From contig CP136063.1 in the NCBI GenBank assembly GCA_032622095.1, positions 73,571,980-73,635,979 on the forward strand: DNA of 64,000 bases, in the 5' to 3' direction. The stretch comes from Siphonodentalium dalli (Eukaryota; Mollusca; Scaphopoda; Gadilida; Siphonodentaliidae). Below the pieces are notes generated by a model, which did no database searches, was not told the DNA's origin, and saw only the letters and a list, made by a program, of their open reading frames with translations. Positions 1 through 9,589 of this stretch are shown here, piece by piece (positions within the stretch are counted from its first letter, which is position 1; every line of letters begins with the position of its first letter). Position numbers and translations under genes: made by a program.

Positions 1-538
1 TTTGTACTGGATACAAATTTATCACATTGGCTACAATACAACCTACCTATCCAAATGTCAATGCAATTATGAGTGAATTCAATATGAGAGTATATATATA
101 AGCATTTGTATCGACATCTCGTGAATCTATCGAAATATCTTACTTCTCTTTCCAAATTGCGTAATAATTATGTTGAGGTTCAGTGGGTACGTCCTATATA
201 TCCAGCTGAAGGCAGACTGGACAATTGCTTCCTCTGATGTACAGTTAGTTTGAATCAGTAAACATATGCACATGATTGTGTCTGTGCAACTTGAAACAAT
301 ACAATTAAAATCTGGTCGTTTTCGGCGGCGGCCGTAATGCGCATGTCAACGCCACGCCGCCGGCGGCGGCGGCGGCGGCGGCGGCGGTTAAGGATTTAGT
401 CACAAATATGGCTTGTTTCCATTCATCGGAAAACTATGGGGGTAAGGTGGTGAGCGCCACCGAAAAAAGCAAGTGAGCGAGGGAAAAAAGAGAAAAATAA
501 CATGACAAGTGGTACATAGCACAATTTATTATATTAAC

Positions 539-628
539 TATTCACTGTCACTTTCGTCCGAATTGTCATCACTTTCGTCAGATGTGTCATTTGTTTCGTC
601 CATGAACTTTTCTAGCAATGGTCTGTAC

Positions 629-629
<1 letters not shown>
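539..629 (-). other. Acidic Ser/Asp/Glu-rich open frame, left-arm copy
   Basis: Mirror copy of the frame described at 1701-1792: a short open frame that lies beyond the TA tract, downstream of the Bcl-2-like frame, and ends in a run of Asp, Glu and Ser. No independent evidence for coding. Confidence 0.3.
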
Positions 630-667
<38 letters not shown>

Positions 668-668
<1 letters not shown>

Positions 669-1015
669 TAATATGTTTGCCAATAATTTACACATCCATG
701 AATCGATCTGAAAACATTATGGTTCATTGTCAACATTTTTGACGAGTAGTTGTCAATATTTAGACATTCCTGGAAGAAATTATCCCAACTGCCTTCCCGT
801 TCGACCCATTGGTCAGTGTATAATGTCACGATAGTGTGTGCCCATTGCACAATTTCGCTGACCAATGAGAAGTCGTCGTCTTTGTATGCTTTTAAACACA
901 TTTTTCCTGTGAACAGGAATGCAGCCATTATTCTCTCCCATGTGTAGGGGCCATCTTCCCGAAATATATTGTCCGACTTGTTCGAACATATTAAACCATA
1001 AAAAGCAATTATTTC
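668..1015 (-). CDS. Bcl-2-like BH1-BH2 open frame, left-arm copy
   Basis: This is the mirror image of the right-arm frame at 1315-1662 and encodes the same residues. The open frame starts just after an in-frame stop; the first ATG, at 928, lies inside BH1, so the true start must be further upstream, in another exon or lost. BH1 (DGPYTWERIMAAFLFTG) and BH2 (WVEREGSWDNF) are intact. It is transcribed outward from the palindrome centre toward position 1. Bcl-2 family proteins control apoptosis at mitochondrial and ER membranes by binding BH3 helices. No BH3 and no C-terminal membrane anchor are visible, so function is uncertain. Confidence 0.6.
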
Positions 1016-1109
1016 TCAATGACAGAAGAGCTCATGTTGATCGGTCTCTCTGACTCCAACTTATTATTTTATACTCACGATTCTAAACAGAAAGATACAA
1101 GTCGTTTAG

Positions 1110-1220
1110 CCGTTACACGAAGGGAGACGCGCTGGTGCAGCATTAAAAATTATGTGCCAGTGTATTCTCTTATATATGCAAGGCTAATGCTGCACCAGCG
1201 CGTCTCCCTTCGTGTAACGG
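1110..1220. mobile_element. MITE-like short inverted repeat at the palindrome centre
   Basis: The innermost 36 bases of each arm plus the spacer form a compact element with ends CCGTTACACGAAGGGAGACG. The same order of motifs (GCGCTGGTGCAGCATTAAA, then TGTGCCAGTG, then ATTCTCTTA) occurs at 43622-43680 in a separate TTAA-flanked element, so this is a dispersed repeat rather than unique DNA. Its flanks here read TTTAG and CTAAA, so an exact target duplication cannot be shown. Confidence 0.6.
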
Positions 1221-1314
1221 CTAAACGACTTGTATCTTTCTGTTTAGAATCGTGAGTATAAAATAATAAGTTGGAGTCAGAGAGACCGATCAACATGAGC
1301 TCTTCTGTCATTGA

Positions 1315-1661
1315 GAAATAATTGCTTTTTATGGTTTAATATGTTCGAACAAGTCGGACAATATATTTCGGGAAGATGGCCCCTACACATGGGAGAGAAT
1401 AATGGCTGCATTCCTGTTCACAGGAAAAATGTGTTTAAAAGCATACAAAGACGACGACTTCTCATTGGTCAGCGAAATTGTGCAATGGGCACACACTATC
1501 GTGACATTATACACTGACCAATGGGTCGAACGGGAAGGCAGTTGGGATAATTTCTTCCAGGAATGTCTAAATATTGACAACTACTCGTCAAAAATGTTGA
1601 CAATGAACCATAATGTTTTCAGATCGATTCATGGATGTGTAAATTATTGGCAAACATATTA

Positions 1662-1662
<1 letters not shown>
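1315..1662 (+). CDS. Bcl-2-like BH1-BH2 open frame, right-arm copy
   Basis: Open frame of 115 codons from after the stop at 1312 to TAA at 1660. It contains FREDGPYTWERIMAAFLFTG, which fits the BH1 pattern (Phe-Arg-Asp-Gly..Trp-Gly-Arg-Ile..Phe..Gly..Cys), then about 35 residues compatible with helix 6, then QWVEREGSWDNFFQEC, which fits BH2 (Trp-Ile/Val..Gly-Gly-Trp..Phe). In most animal Bcl-2 genes BH2 is interrupted by an intron; here it is continuous, which suggests a retrocopy or intron loss. After BH2 come 30 residues with no hydrophobic anchor. The first ATG (1402) would cut BH1, so the start is unknown. Family assignment is firm; being an active gene is not. Confidence 0.62.
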
Positions 1663-1700
<38 letters not shown>

Positions 1701-1701
<1 letters not shown>

Positions 1702-1792
1702 GTACAGACCATTGCTAGAAAAGTTCATGGACGAAACAAATGACACATCTGACGAAAGTGATGACAATTCGGACGAAAGTGACAGTGAATAG
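1701..1792 (+). other. Acidic Ser/Asp/Glu-rich open frame, right-arm copy
   Basis: Following the TA tract (about 1668-1698) there is a frame reading YRPLLEKFMDETNDTSDE and ending SDESDSE before TAG at 1790. It looks like a genuine acidic protein tail. It is in a different frame from the Bcl-2-like frame, which already stops at 1660. It could be a separate exon (an acceptor-like TACAG lies at 1703-1707) or a chance frame. Function unknown. Confidence 0.3.
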
Positions 1793-1941
1793 TTAATATA
1801 ATAAATTGTGCTATGTACCACTTGTCATGTTATTTTTCTCTTTTTTCCCTCGCTCACTTGCTTTTTTCGGTGGCGCTCACCACCTTACCCCCATAGTTTT
1901 CCGATGAATGGAAACAAGCCATATTTGTGACTAAATCCTTA

Positions 1942-1942
<1 letters not shown>

Positions 1943-1972
<30 letters not shown>
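1943..1972. repeat. CCG trinucleotide tract (right arm); partner at 361-387
   Basis: Ten CCG units here against nine CGG units in the left arm. The tract adjoins GGCGTTGACATGCGCATTAC, and the same block recurs at 3199-3240. It is the only length difference found between the two arms. Confidence 0.85.
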
Positions 1973-1975
<3 letters not shown>

Positions 1976-2332
1976 GCGTGGCGTTGACATGCGCATTACG
2001 GCCGCCGCCGAAAACGACCAGATTTTAATTGTATTGTTTCAAGTTGCACAGACACAATCATGTGCATATGTTTACTGATTCAAACTAACTGTACATCAGA
2101 GGAAGCAATTGTCCAGTCTGCCTTCAGCTGGATATATAGGACGTACCCACTGAACCTCAACATAATTATTACGCAATTTGGAAAGAGAAGTAAGATATTT
2201 CGATAGATTCACGAGATGTCGATACAAATGCTTATATATATACTCTCATATTGAATTCACTCATAATTGCATTGACATTTGGATAGGTAGGTTGTATTGT
2301 AGCCAATGTGATAAATTTGTATCCAGTACAAA

Positions 2333-2459
2333 CAACACTAAGAGACGTTGTGAACGACAGCCTGAACTAGTTAACTAGTCCACCACGTTTCCCTTGTTTC
2401 TGTTCTATATAAATATAGGTGCATAGAAGAACGCTCGATTTCACTGATTATATAGGAAA
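2333..2459. promoter_or_regulatory. Possible TATA promoter for the C2H2/polyQ frame
   Basis: TATATAAATA lies at 2406-2415, about 45 bases before the ATG at 2460. That spacing would place a transcription start near 2435-2445 and leave a very short leader. The sequence between the palindrome end and this box shows nothing else. The match is good but AT-rich DNA produces such boxes by chance. Confidence 0.35.
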
Positions 2460-3122
2460 ATGAAGTATCAATGTGAAGAGTGCTTAAGTGTCTATGCTTG
2501 GCAAGATAGTTTGAAGCGTCATATCAAAGTTAAACACACGCCTTCAGAACAACAACAACAACAACAACAACAGTATCATCAGCCACAACAACAACAACAC
2601 CAACAACACCAACAACAACAACAACAACAACACCAACAACAACAACAGTATCATCAGCCACAACAACAACAACAACAACACCAACAACAACAACAACAAC
2701 AACACCAACAACAACAACAGTATCATCAGCCACAACAACAACAACAACAACACCAACAACAACAACAACACCAACAACAACAACAACACCACCACCAACA
2801 ACAACAACAACAACACCAACAACAACAACAACACCAACAACAACAACAACACCAACAACACCAACAACAACAACAACAACAACACCAACAACAACAACAG
2901 TATCATCAGCCACAACAACAACAACAACAACACCAACAACAACAACAACAACACCAACAACAACAACAGTATCATCAGCCACAACAACAACAACAACACC
3001 AACAACAACAACAACACCAACAACAACAACAACACCACCACCAACAACAACAACAACAACACCAACAACAACAACAACACCAACAACAACACCACCACCA
3101 ACAACAACAGTATCATCACTGA
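2460..3122 (+). CDS. C2H2 zinc finger with long Gln/His tract
   Basis: The frame starts at an ATG preceded by AGGAAA. Residues 5-26 form one C2H2 finger with the spacing Cys-x2-Cys-x12-His-x4-His (YQCEECLSVYAWQDSLKRHI), ending in a basic KVKH. The rest, about 190 residues, is CAA/CAC repeat encoding runs of Gln broken by His and by a recurring YHQPQQQ block. A single finger of this type usually binds DNA or protein poorly alone; polyQ/His tracts often act as activation or aggregation-prone segments. The stop codon is TGA at 3120, in the motif GACTAAATCC that belongs to a dispersed repeat, so the original C terminus may be lost. Expression unproven; the finger itself is clear. Confidence 0.55.
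   Translation: MKYQCEECLSVYAWQDSLKRHIKVKHTPSEQQQQQQQQYHQPQQQQHQQHQQQQQQQHQQQQQYHQPQQQQQQHQQQQQQQHQQQQQYHQPQQQQQQHQQQQQHQQQQQHHHQQQQQQHQQQQQHQQQQQHQQHQQQQQQQHQQQQQYHQPQQQQQQHQQQQQQHQQQQQYHQPQQQQQHQQQQQHQQQQQHHHQQQQQQHQQQQQHQQQHHHQQQQYHH
2545..3118. repeat. CAA/CAC minisatellite encoding the Gln/His tract
   Basis: A compound tandem array of CAA units with CAC interruptions and six recurring CAGTATCATCAGCC blocks, giving a higher-order pattern of roughly 50-100 bases. The reverse strand gives long polyVal and polyLeu frames that are artefacts of this array. Confidence 0.9.
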
Positions 3123-3227
3123 CTAAATCCTTAACCGCCGCCGCCGCCAATTTCTTTGCATGCCATAGGATTATGTAGTTGCCGCCGCCGCCGCCGCCGG
3201 CGGCGCGGCGTTGACATGCGCATTACA

Positions 3228-3262
<35 letters not shown>

Positions 3263-3310
3263 GGGCGGCTGGTCGACTCGCATATATAAGAGAATGCATT
3301 GGCACAGGAT
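3123..3310. repeat. CCG-rich repeat block with copy of the palindrome core and hairpin-arm motif
   Basis: Starts with GACTAAATCCTTAACCGCC, also found in the palindrome arms (about 1930). It continues with two more CCG tracts (3181-3200 and 3228-3262) around GCGGCGTTGACATGCGCATTAC, and ends with a single arm of the hairpin module GTCGACTCGCATATATAAG at 3272-3310. The same module occurs as full hairpins at 26.4, 26.6, 44.3 and 44.6 kb. This block ties the palindrome to the dispersed MITEs. Confidence 0.75.
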
Positions 3311-3384
3311 AAAAAAAATCCCGACTTCCGACTGGATTTGATATAGCGGGTCACATTTATGACTAAATCCTGAATTTAGTTTAA

Positions 3385-3582
3385 TTTTTGAAGTTTTTGT
3401 GAAATTTGTGAAATTTGTGAAATTTGTGAAGTTTTTGAAGTTTTTGAAGTTTTTCGAAATTTTTGAAATTTTGTAAGTTTTTGAAATTTTTGAACTTTTT
3501 GAACTTTTTGAAGTTTTTGAACTTTTTGAACTTTTTGAACTTTTTGAACTTTTTGAACTTTTTGACCTTTTTGAACTTTTTG
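3385..3582. repeat. TTTTTGAA(C/G) short tandem repeat
   Basis: About 20 copies of a 9-10 base unit, first of the form GAAATTTGT, then GAAGTTTTT, then GAACTTTTT. Open frames of Phe-Leu or Lys-Phe across it are repeat artefacts. Confidence 0.9.
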
Positions 3583-6500
3583 GGAGTTTTCAATGCGAGT
3601 GTCACTTTAACATTATCCCACAGTGCGCGCCATGTGTTACTTTAACATTCATCCATAGTGAGTGTCACTTTAATAATCATCCCCCGTGAGAGACTAGTAT
3701 CCCTTTAATATTCAAGACTGAAGCTACCCCACCGAGATCATCACGTGATATACATGTAGATAATATACCATTCATATGGAGAAATCTGGATATAACCAGC
3801 GGGTCATGTCCGGACATGTCCAACCGGTACAAATAGACCGACGCGTGGGCGGAGAATATAGGTCAAACACCAACGGTAGTACTGCAGAGAATGTAGGTCA
3901 GATAGAGTTATCGTTCCTGAAATGGCACCAACTGGGCCCTGTATCATCATTCGTGTTTTCTGGTACTACGCCCTTTATTTGTATTAATTTTTTTACCCAT
4001 TATATTTATAGACACAAATCCCATCTTTCGGAGTATTTTCGTTATAACAGCATATATTTTTGCCACACAATGTATCACATGTATTTTGCTTTGTTAATGG
4101 TGTGGCTATAATATTATACTTTTCTGAAATATAGAGTCATATATATCAATAGTTTGTGATATGCGTCAAATAAATGTATTGCTAATTTAAAGACGCCAGA
4201 TCGGTGCCGTTTGGGTATGAGAAGGGGTGTCTAAATTTCATAAGATTATGTTTAGCCGAATACCACTAAGCCTATACATAATCATCTCTATGATATCTAA
4301 TCGTGTGGTTTAAAGATGTCAAAATGGCGCTGTTCGAGTCAAGGTGTGCGGCTGGGGAGAGGGGCGCCAAAATTGATAAAACTAATTTAGCGCCAATTTC
4401 CACAAATTTTTTAGAAATGTTTCTCCTTGATATGAGGAATATAATCGTGTGAATTAAGGATGCCAAGTTAAAATCTTGCTCTATGTCCGGCACGTACCTG
4501 ATATATAGTAACATTTCTTTTTAACTGAGATTAATTAGTAAGCATCGCAGCACAAAGGGCTGAAAAACATTTGAGTAATTTCTTACCTTAATTTTGGAAA
4601 TCCCTCTAGAACCAAAGAAGTATATTGCGAAACCGTGTGATTTGGGTCTTTGATTATTTTATCAACACAAAAGTCTAAACGCACATGGACTTAAGAAAAT
4701 CGTCAACAAAACTACCGCTCAATTCCCTATTCTGTCAATATTTTTTTAGTGCGGGAATTGTTCTCAAAGTACATAGGAAATTTTACTTTGGTCAATAGCG
4801 GTTTCGCCATAATGTTTTGATAAGACCATCATCAGTTGCACGTTGCTGACTATATGTCATGCTAAGCGCATGCCATATCGTGTTTCGACTCGTTACCTGC
4901 AAATTCCTTAGATAAGTGAGTGGTTAGTACTTTAATTACAACTTGATTGGTACACATGTGTATATAAATAGAAACACATGAGAGACGACGTGATGAAACC
5001 AATAGCAATCACATGGAATGATTGTTTGTATTTGGGTTCGAAAGCTCACATGAGCGACAGCGATCATTATAAAACGTTTCTAACAGAAAACAAAATACTA
5101 TCACAATGAGCGAAATACTTAACCAGAACAATTCAACAGACATACGGAAATTTATTAAAATAATCAATCGTGAGCATATAAATTCGGTTAAGCTTGGGTA
5201 GACACCGAAAATGATAGTACATTGACTTATTACACTGTATTCCTACGAAGCTAACAATAATTAACACGCAGAAGCGACTAAACCAGGATGGATACATACT
5301 TTTAATTATATTACCTCGCTGGTATTATAATTGAGGGTGTCTATGCACTTTGCGTTGATCACTCATATGACACCATAGTATATAGAGTCAACGGAAAGTG
5401 CAAACTACGTATATGGCAAACAGGTATACTATTTATATTGTAAATACTGTTCATATATCATACCGTATATCATTTGAATATTTATTATGTAAGTCGTGTA
5501 CATAAATGTATTATATGTTATCATCTTCATACCTATGTATTATTGGTCGATACACGTATTAAAACAAATAATTGATTTGACAAACATGTCTCGTGGAATC
5601 ATTTTGTTTATAAGTTTGTTGTTGCGGCAACGAGGAATTCCCATATTTTCGAGAAAAAAGCGGAATTTCCCATCCCTATATAAACAGTGACACGATTTGT
5701 TCTATGAGAATGAATACACATTCCGCGGATTACTTTTGGAGCAAGGTATAATATAGTGTCACATATGGCATGTATTTCGTATATGTTTTTTTTACAAGGG
5801 TATGTGAGCTATTTTAATATTTATAGTTGTGGTTATTCTCTGATAAGAATTGTAACTTTGTGAAAAAAAACACGTCGGATTTTTTAAACGACTTCTAAAT
5901 GTTAATTTTGTGACAATAACACGTGGCATTTTAAACGACTTCCAAATGTAACTTTATAACCCTATTTAAAGAAGGATATGTGAAATATTTTAATTTTTCA
6001 TATGGACATATCTACTGTATTTCTTGATCATGTAAAATAACTCTTTGTGAATAGAAACACATTAAATTTTCCCAATGTCACTAAGAAATTCAGAACGTAC
6101 AACATAGTCTTTATAACTCGATAGGTGTCACTTGCTTATAAAGATCAAGCCAGATAGTTCACTCGGGTTTGTCGCCGTTTCATTCGACATGCGACATTAA
6201 TACGTATAACTCACTGACAATCTGAAAGCGGCTGACAAACTTTTTCAGATACCCGAATCATATTAACTTCTCCTTACTGGGATCACAATTTCCCACAGGT
6301 CCGGATCCAGGTTTACCATCGCTGGAAAGCTTTATGTTGGCCTAATGTAACATGCAACTTACCAACCTAGCCACCGGGGGTAGGTGAGTTCAAACTAAAT
6401 GTCAGAATTGGAATATTGTGGGATTCCTTATGTCGAAAAAAATGGTCGCGCGTTTTCGGAATGTTAAAAGCGATTTGATAATTACATATCTTAATGTGAA

Positions 6501-9500
6501 ATTTTATCATAAAATCATCAGATGAATTGTATTTATGGCTGCATTTTCAATTTTCTTTCCCAAATATTAAGGTATTGTATATCCTTGAAATCAGCTACAT
6601 CACATATAGACGAACTTGAACAATCTAAAAGGATATCTTGATCATATGTCACAAAAAAACTTCGATACATCATTTTTGGTAAAGATATTACAGAAAGGCT
6701 AACCCTACCCCACCCTCGCTGATTTCACAAGTCAGATTCCTTTGGTCGAAAAAAATCGGTCACGCAATTTCGGAATGTCAAAGACGACATGCGAACTGTT
6801 TATTTATCAATAGCGTGTCTACTTTCAGAGTTTACCTGTATCCTGTTGAAATTTTATTGGAAAAGAGTGTTTTTTGACTGTTTTAAGAATTTATAGAGTA
6901 TTTACTTATTATGCAAATATTAATCCCCATAACTAACCTTCTGGTGGACTGTGCGAGTTGAAATTAACAATAGTATCAAATTTGGCGATCTACTTTCAGA
7001 GTCCACTTGTTTCCAGTCTGACATTTTAGTGGAAACAAATTGTTTTGGACGGTTTTAAGAATTTAAAGAGCGCTTCCTGATTATGCACATATTAACTAAC
7101 ACGATTAGTCTTATCATGAATTATGCGAGTTGAAATTATGCACATATATCAAGTATGACACTGAAATGTATTTTTGTGAATATTGTGGTGTCGTGAGATA
7201 AGTCTCCGCGGGTACAGTACTACAGTTGCGATAAAAATTTAACGTTGAACCCTACAGAGAGTTTGACAATTTACTCAAATGTTCACAGTGATGTAACTTA
7301 ATCATATATGCATGGCTCTTACATGTAATCTACTGTAACTACATGTGATTTTACAAAAGTAACTTGCAATACAGAGTTGCAGGCCACCAGATACAGTAGT
7401 TGATCAAACATTGGTTCACGTCAATCATATACAACCAAGTGCTTCAGTGATAATGTCCACTAATCTACAAATGTAATGTTTATCAAGACCAAAGTTTCCG
7501 GATGTCGTTGTAAATTGATTGATTGTGTTTTTTCATCAATTGACAAAAATAATGTTTATTGTCAGGATGAAGTACCGCATAATACGGAGTTGTGTGCTAA
7601 CACATCTGCGAGTCATATTTATGTAAGTGTCAGCCACTGTTCGGTCTTGTAGAGTTTTTTATATATTTCCATGCCAAGCTATGGTGCTTATGGGTCATTC
7701 TGTTTTAGTATTAAATTTGGAGAAACCCGACCAACATCAATGTAACAACTACAACAACTCGTCTATGCCAACGATATGTTTAGCCATACATGTGAATAGG
7801 CTGGTATTGTTTCAAAATTTTAAACAATGTTATCATGTCCATATGTATAATATTGCTGGGCATAGATGGGTGTTCTATAATTTCCGATCGGGTTTATCCA
7901 AATTGGGAGTTTAAATTATGTTCATTCTGATGATAAAGAAAACACTTTCACCGTCCACTCGATACACCCCCGGGATATATGTTTCACATACTAAATTAAC
8001 ATCTTAGTCAACATAACAATTTACGCCCTCAAATCCTTTGCCACAAGAATAAAAATAAATTGTCATAATAAATAGGCAAGACATCTATGGACACTTTATA
8101 AGAGAGAATTTAGTTGTAAGAAGTCATATATGTGCATTATGTAGTTGGTCTTATATATAATACGACACGTTAAGATGCACGTGACACAGTGCGGGGACAA
8201 TAATGTGTCGAAGAACATAACTGAGGGGACCCTTCCATCATCCTTCATAATGTATCATGACTCCATCTGTTGTGAACAAACCATCGACTTAGGCTTAATG
8301 AATCGTTCTGCCCCCAATAACACACTTGACTTTGAACCGATCAACACTCTGGGCCGTGGTATTTTCCCGTAAATTAGATAGTGTCTATAGTCGGATGGTA
8401 TTGGTTATATGTTCAAATTGTGACACAAATATGAAACTGTACATGTTTGTGCCCCATGGGCCATTGATCATTATAAAATCGAGAAACTTAGTCTAGGCAA
8501 CTACCGGGAACTCACTGGAAATTGCAATTATAACTTATATATAGAGTTGTAATTCAACGCCAGTGTTTGCGTTTCCGATGAAGTTAATACCCAAAATGTG
8601 AACTTTGAGATATACCTGGCCGTCAGAGTGAACCAAATGTCTTAATTAAGGTTAGCCACGATTGCTAATCAAATACCACAATGGTGTACTAATCATTCAT
8701 TGGTATTAATTTAGTCAGTATCTAATCACATGGTGCTGGTTTTGTTCACAGTTGGGCACATGTATGTCTAAATATATGCAGCCATGATCTGCATAGGCCA
8801 CTGATCATTATAAGATCGGGAGACTTTGTCACCCGGTAGCTCCTTAGTAGCGGTTACTAAGCATCTACACGGAATTTTCAGGAAAATGCAACTATAGTTG
8901 ATATCTATTTTACTCATTAAGATCTACTTTAGTGGAAATTCGAATTTTCTTGCTTTTCACAGCTATTCACGAAGCGTGGAGATTAATTGTGGTTAGAATA
9001 TTGATGGTGAATGTTGGGTTTCAGTCGCTGGACTGAAGTTCGCCAAATGTAACTGGCGTGGGAAGTGTGAAAACAAAACCTGTACCGCTATAGTAAAGAT
9101 CTTAGCTGCACCGAAATGTCCATTTATCAGTAGCAAAAATCCTGCGAAAACACATAATCTCCCAGTGTATGTCGGACCATCGACGTATATTATATATATA
9201 GATCGATGGTCGGACAGACTCCGATGACAACGATTGAGTTAATAACAATGAACAACTGCCATCTATACCTGTGTATTTGTGACACTACATCCCGTTATGA
9301 TCAGCGATGTGGTTTCAAACACTAATCAGTGGACAATAACTTAATATGTAATCACATCGTGAAACTTCAGTCTTGTTGGGAATATTTTCGTTTGATTCAA
9401 CAGACTGCATATTATCGAAATTACAAAAACATTCGACACTTACTTTTGCCAATTACTGTACCTTGAGGCATAACTATCTTATATCTATATTTGCGAATGT

Positions 9501-9560
9501 CTGTCTGTCTGCCTGTGTTCTATATAAATTAATAGGGGACCATCTAGATGATGTCAAAGG
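3583..9560. other. Gene-free AT-rich region with diverged repeats
   Basis: No frame here has recognisable coding character. At 3590-3720 a motif with GTCACTTTAA and CATCC is repeated about three times. At 4190-4520 there are two or three units of the degenerate repeat that is expanded at 9.6-11.1 kb. At 6420-7150 lie two further pairs of diverged repeats: one marked by TCGAAAAAAATGGTCGCGCG (6433 and a variant near 6745), another by CTACTTTCAGAGT (6829 and 6990) with TTTTAAGAATTTA downstream. The rest I cannot assign. Confidence 0.6.
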
Positions 9561-9589
9561 GGTCTACTAGGAGTAACTTTTTACGAAAA

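Larger units (their letters stand above)
1..1145. repeat. Left arm of giant palindrome
   Basis: This arm is the reverse complement of 1185-2332 over its whole length as far as I can follow by eye. Positions 1-60 match the complement of 2273-2332, and the innermost 35 bases match the complement of 1185-1219. The arm holds a CGG tract (361-387), an acidic open frame, a TA tract (about 633-661) and a Bcl-2-like open frame on the minus strand. The only difference I detected is one CGG unit: 9 here, 10 in the other arm. Because the window begins inside the arm, the palindrome may extend further left. Confidence 0.95.
1185..2332. repeat. Right arm of giant palindrome
   Basis: Inverted copy of 1-1145, separated from it by a 39-bp spacer (1146-1184). 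Positions pair as x and 2330-x inside the CCG tract and x and 2333-x outside it, the 3-bp step being one extra CCG unit at 1943-1972. The arm is colinear with the left one and carries the Bcl-2-like open frame on the plus strand. Near-identity over more than 1.1 kb means a recent duplication, strong gene conversion, or a fold-back assembly artefact. Confidence 0.95.

Noticed and set aside
509-742. Frames such as 509-742, 750-947 and 813-1019 and their mirror copies in the palindrome
   Set aside because: Out-of-frame shadows of the Bcl-2-like and acidic frames, or translations of the TA tract.
2530-3150. Minus-strand polyVal/Gly and polyLeu frames opposite the CAA tract
   Set aside because: They exist only because CAA/CAC repeats lack stops on either strand; no start context or domain.
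3776-4111. 111-codon frame
   Set aside because: No domain, half of it low-complexity hydrophobic, no splice or promoter support.
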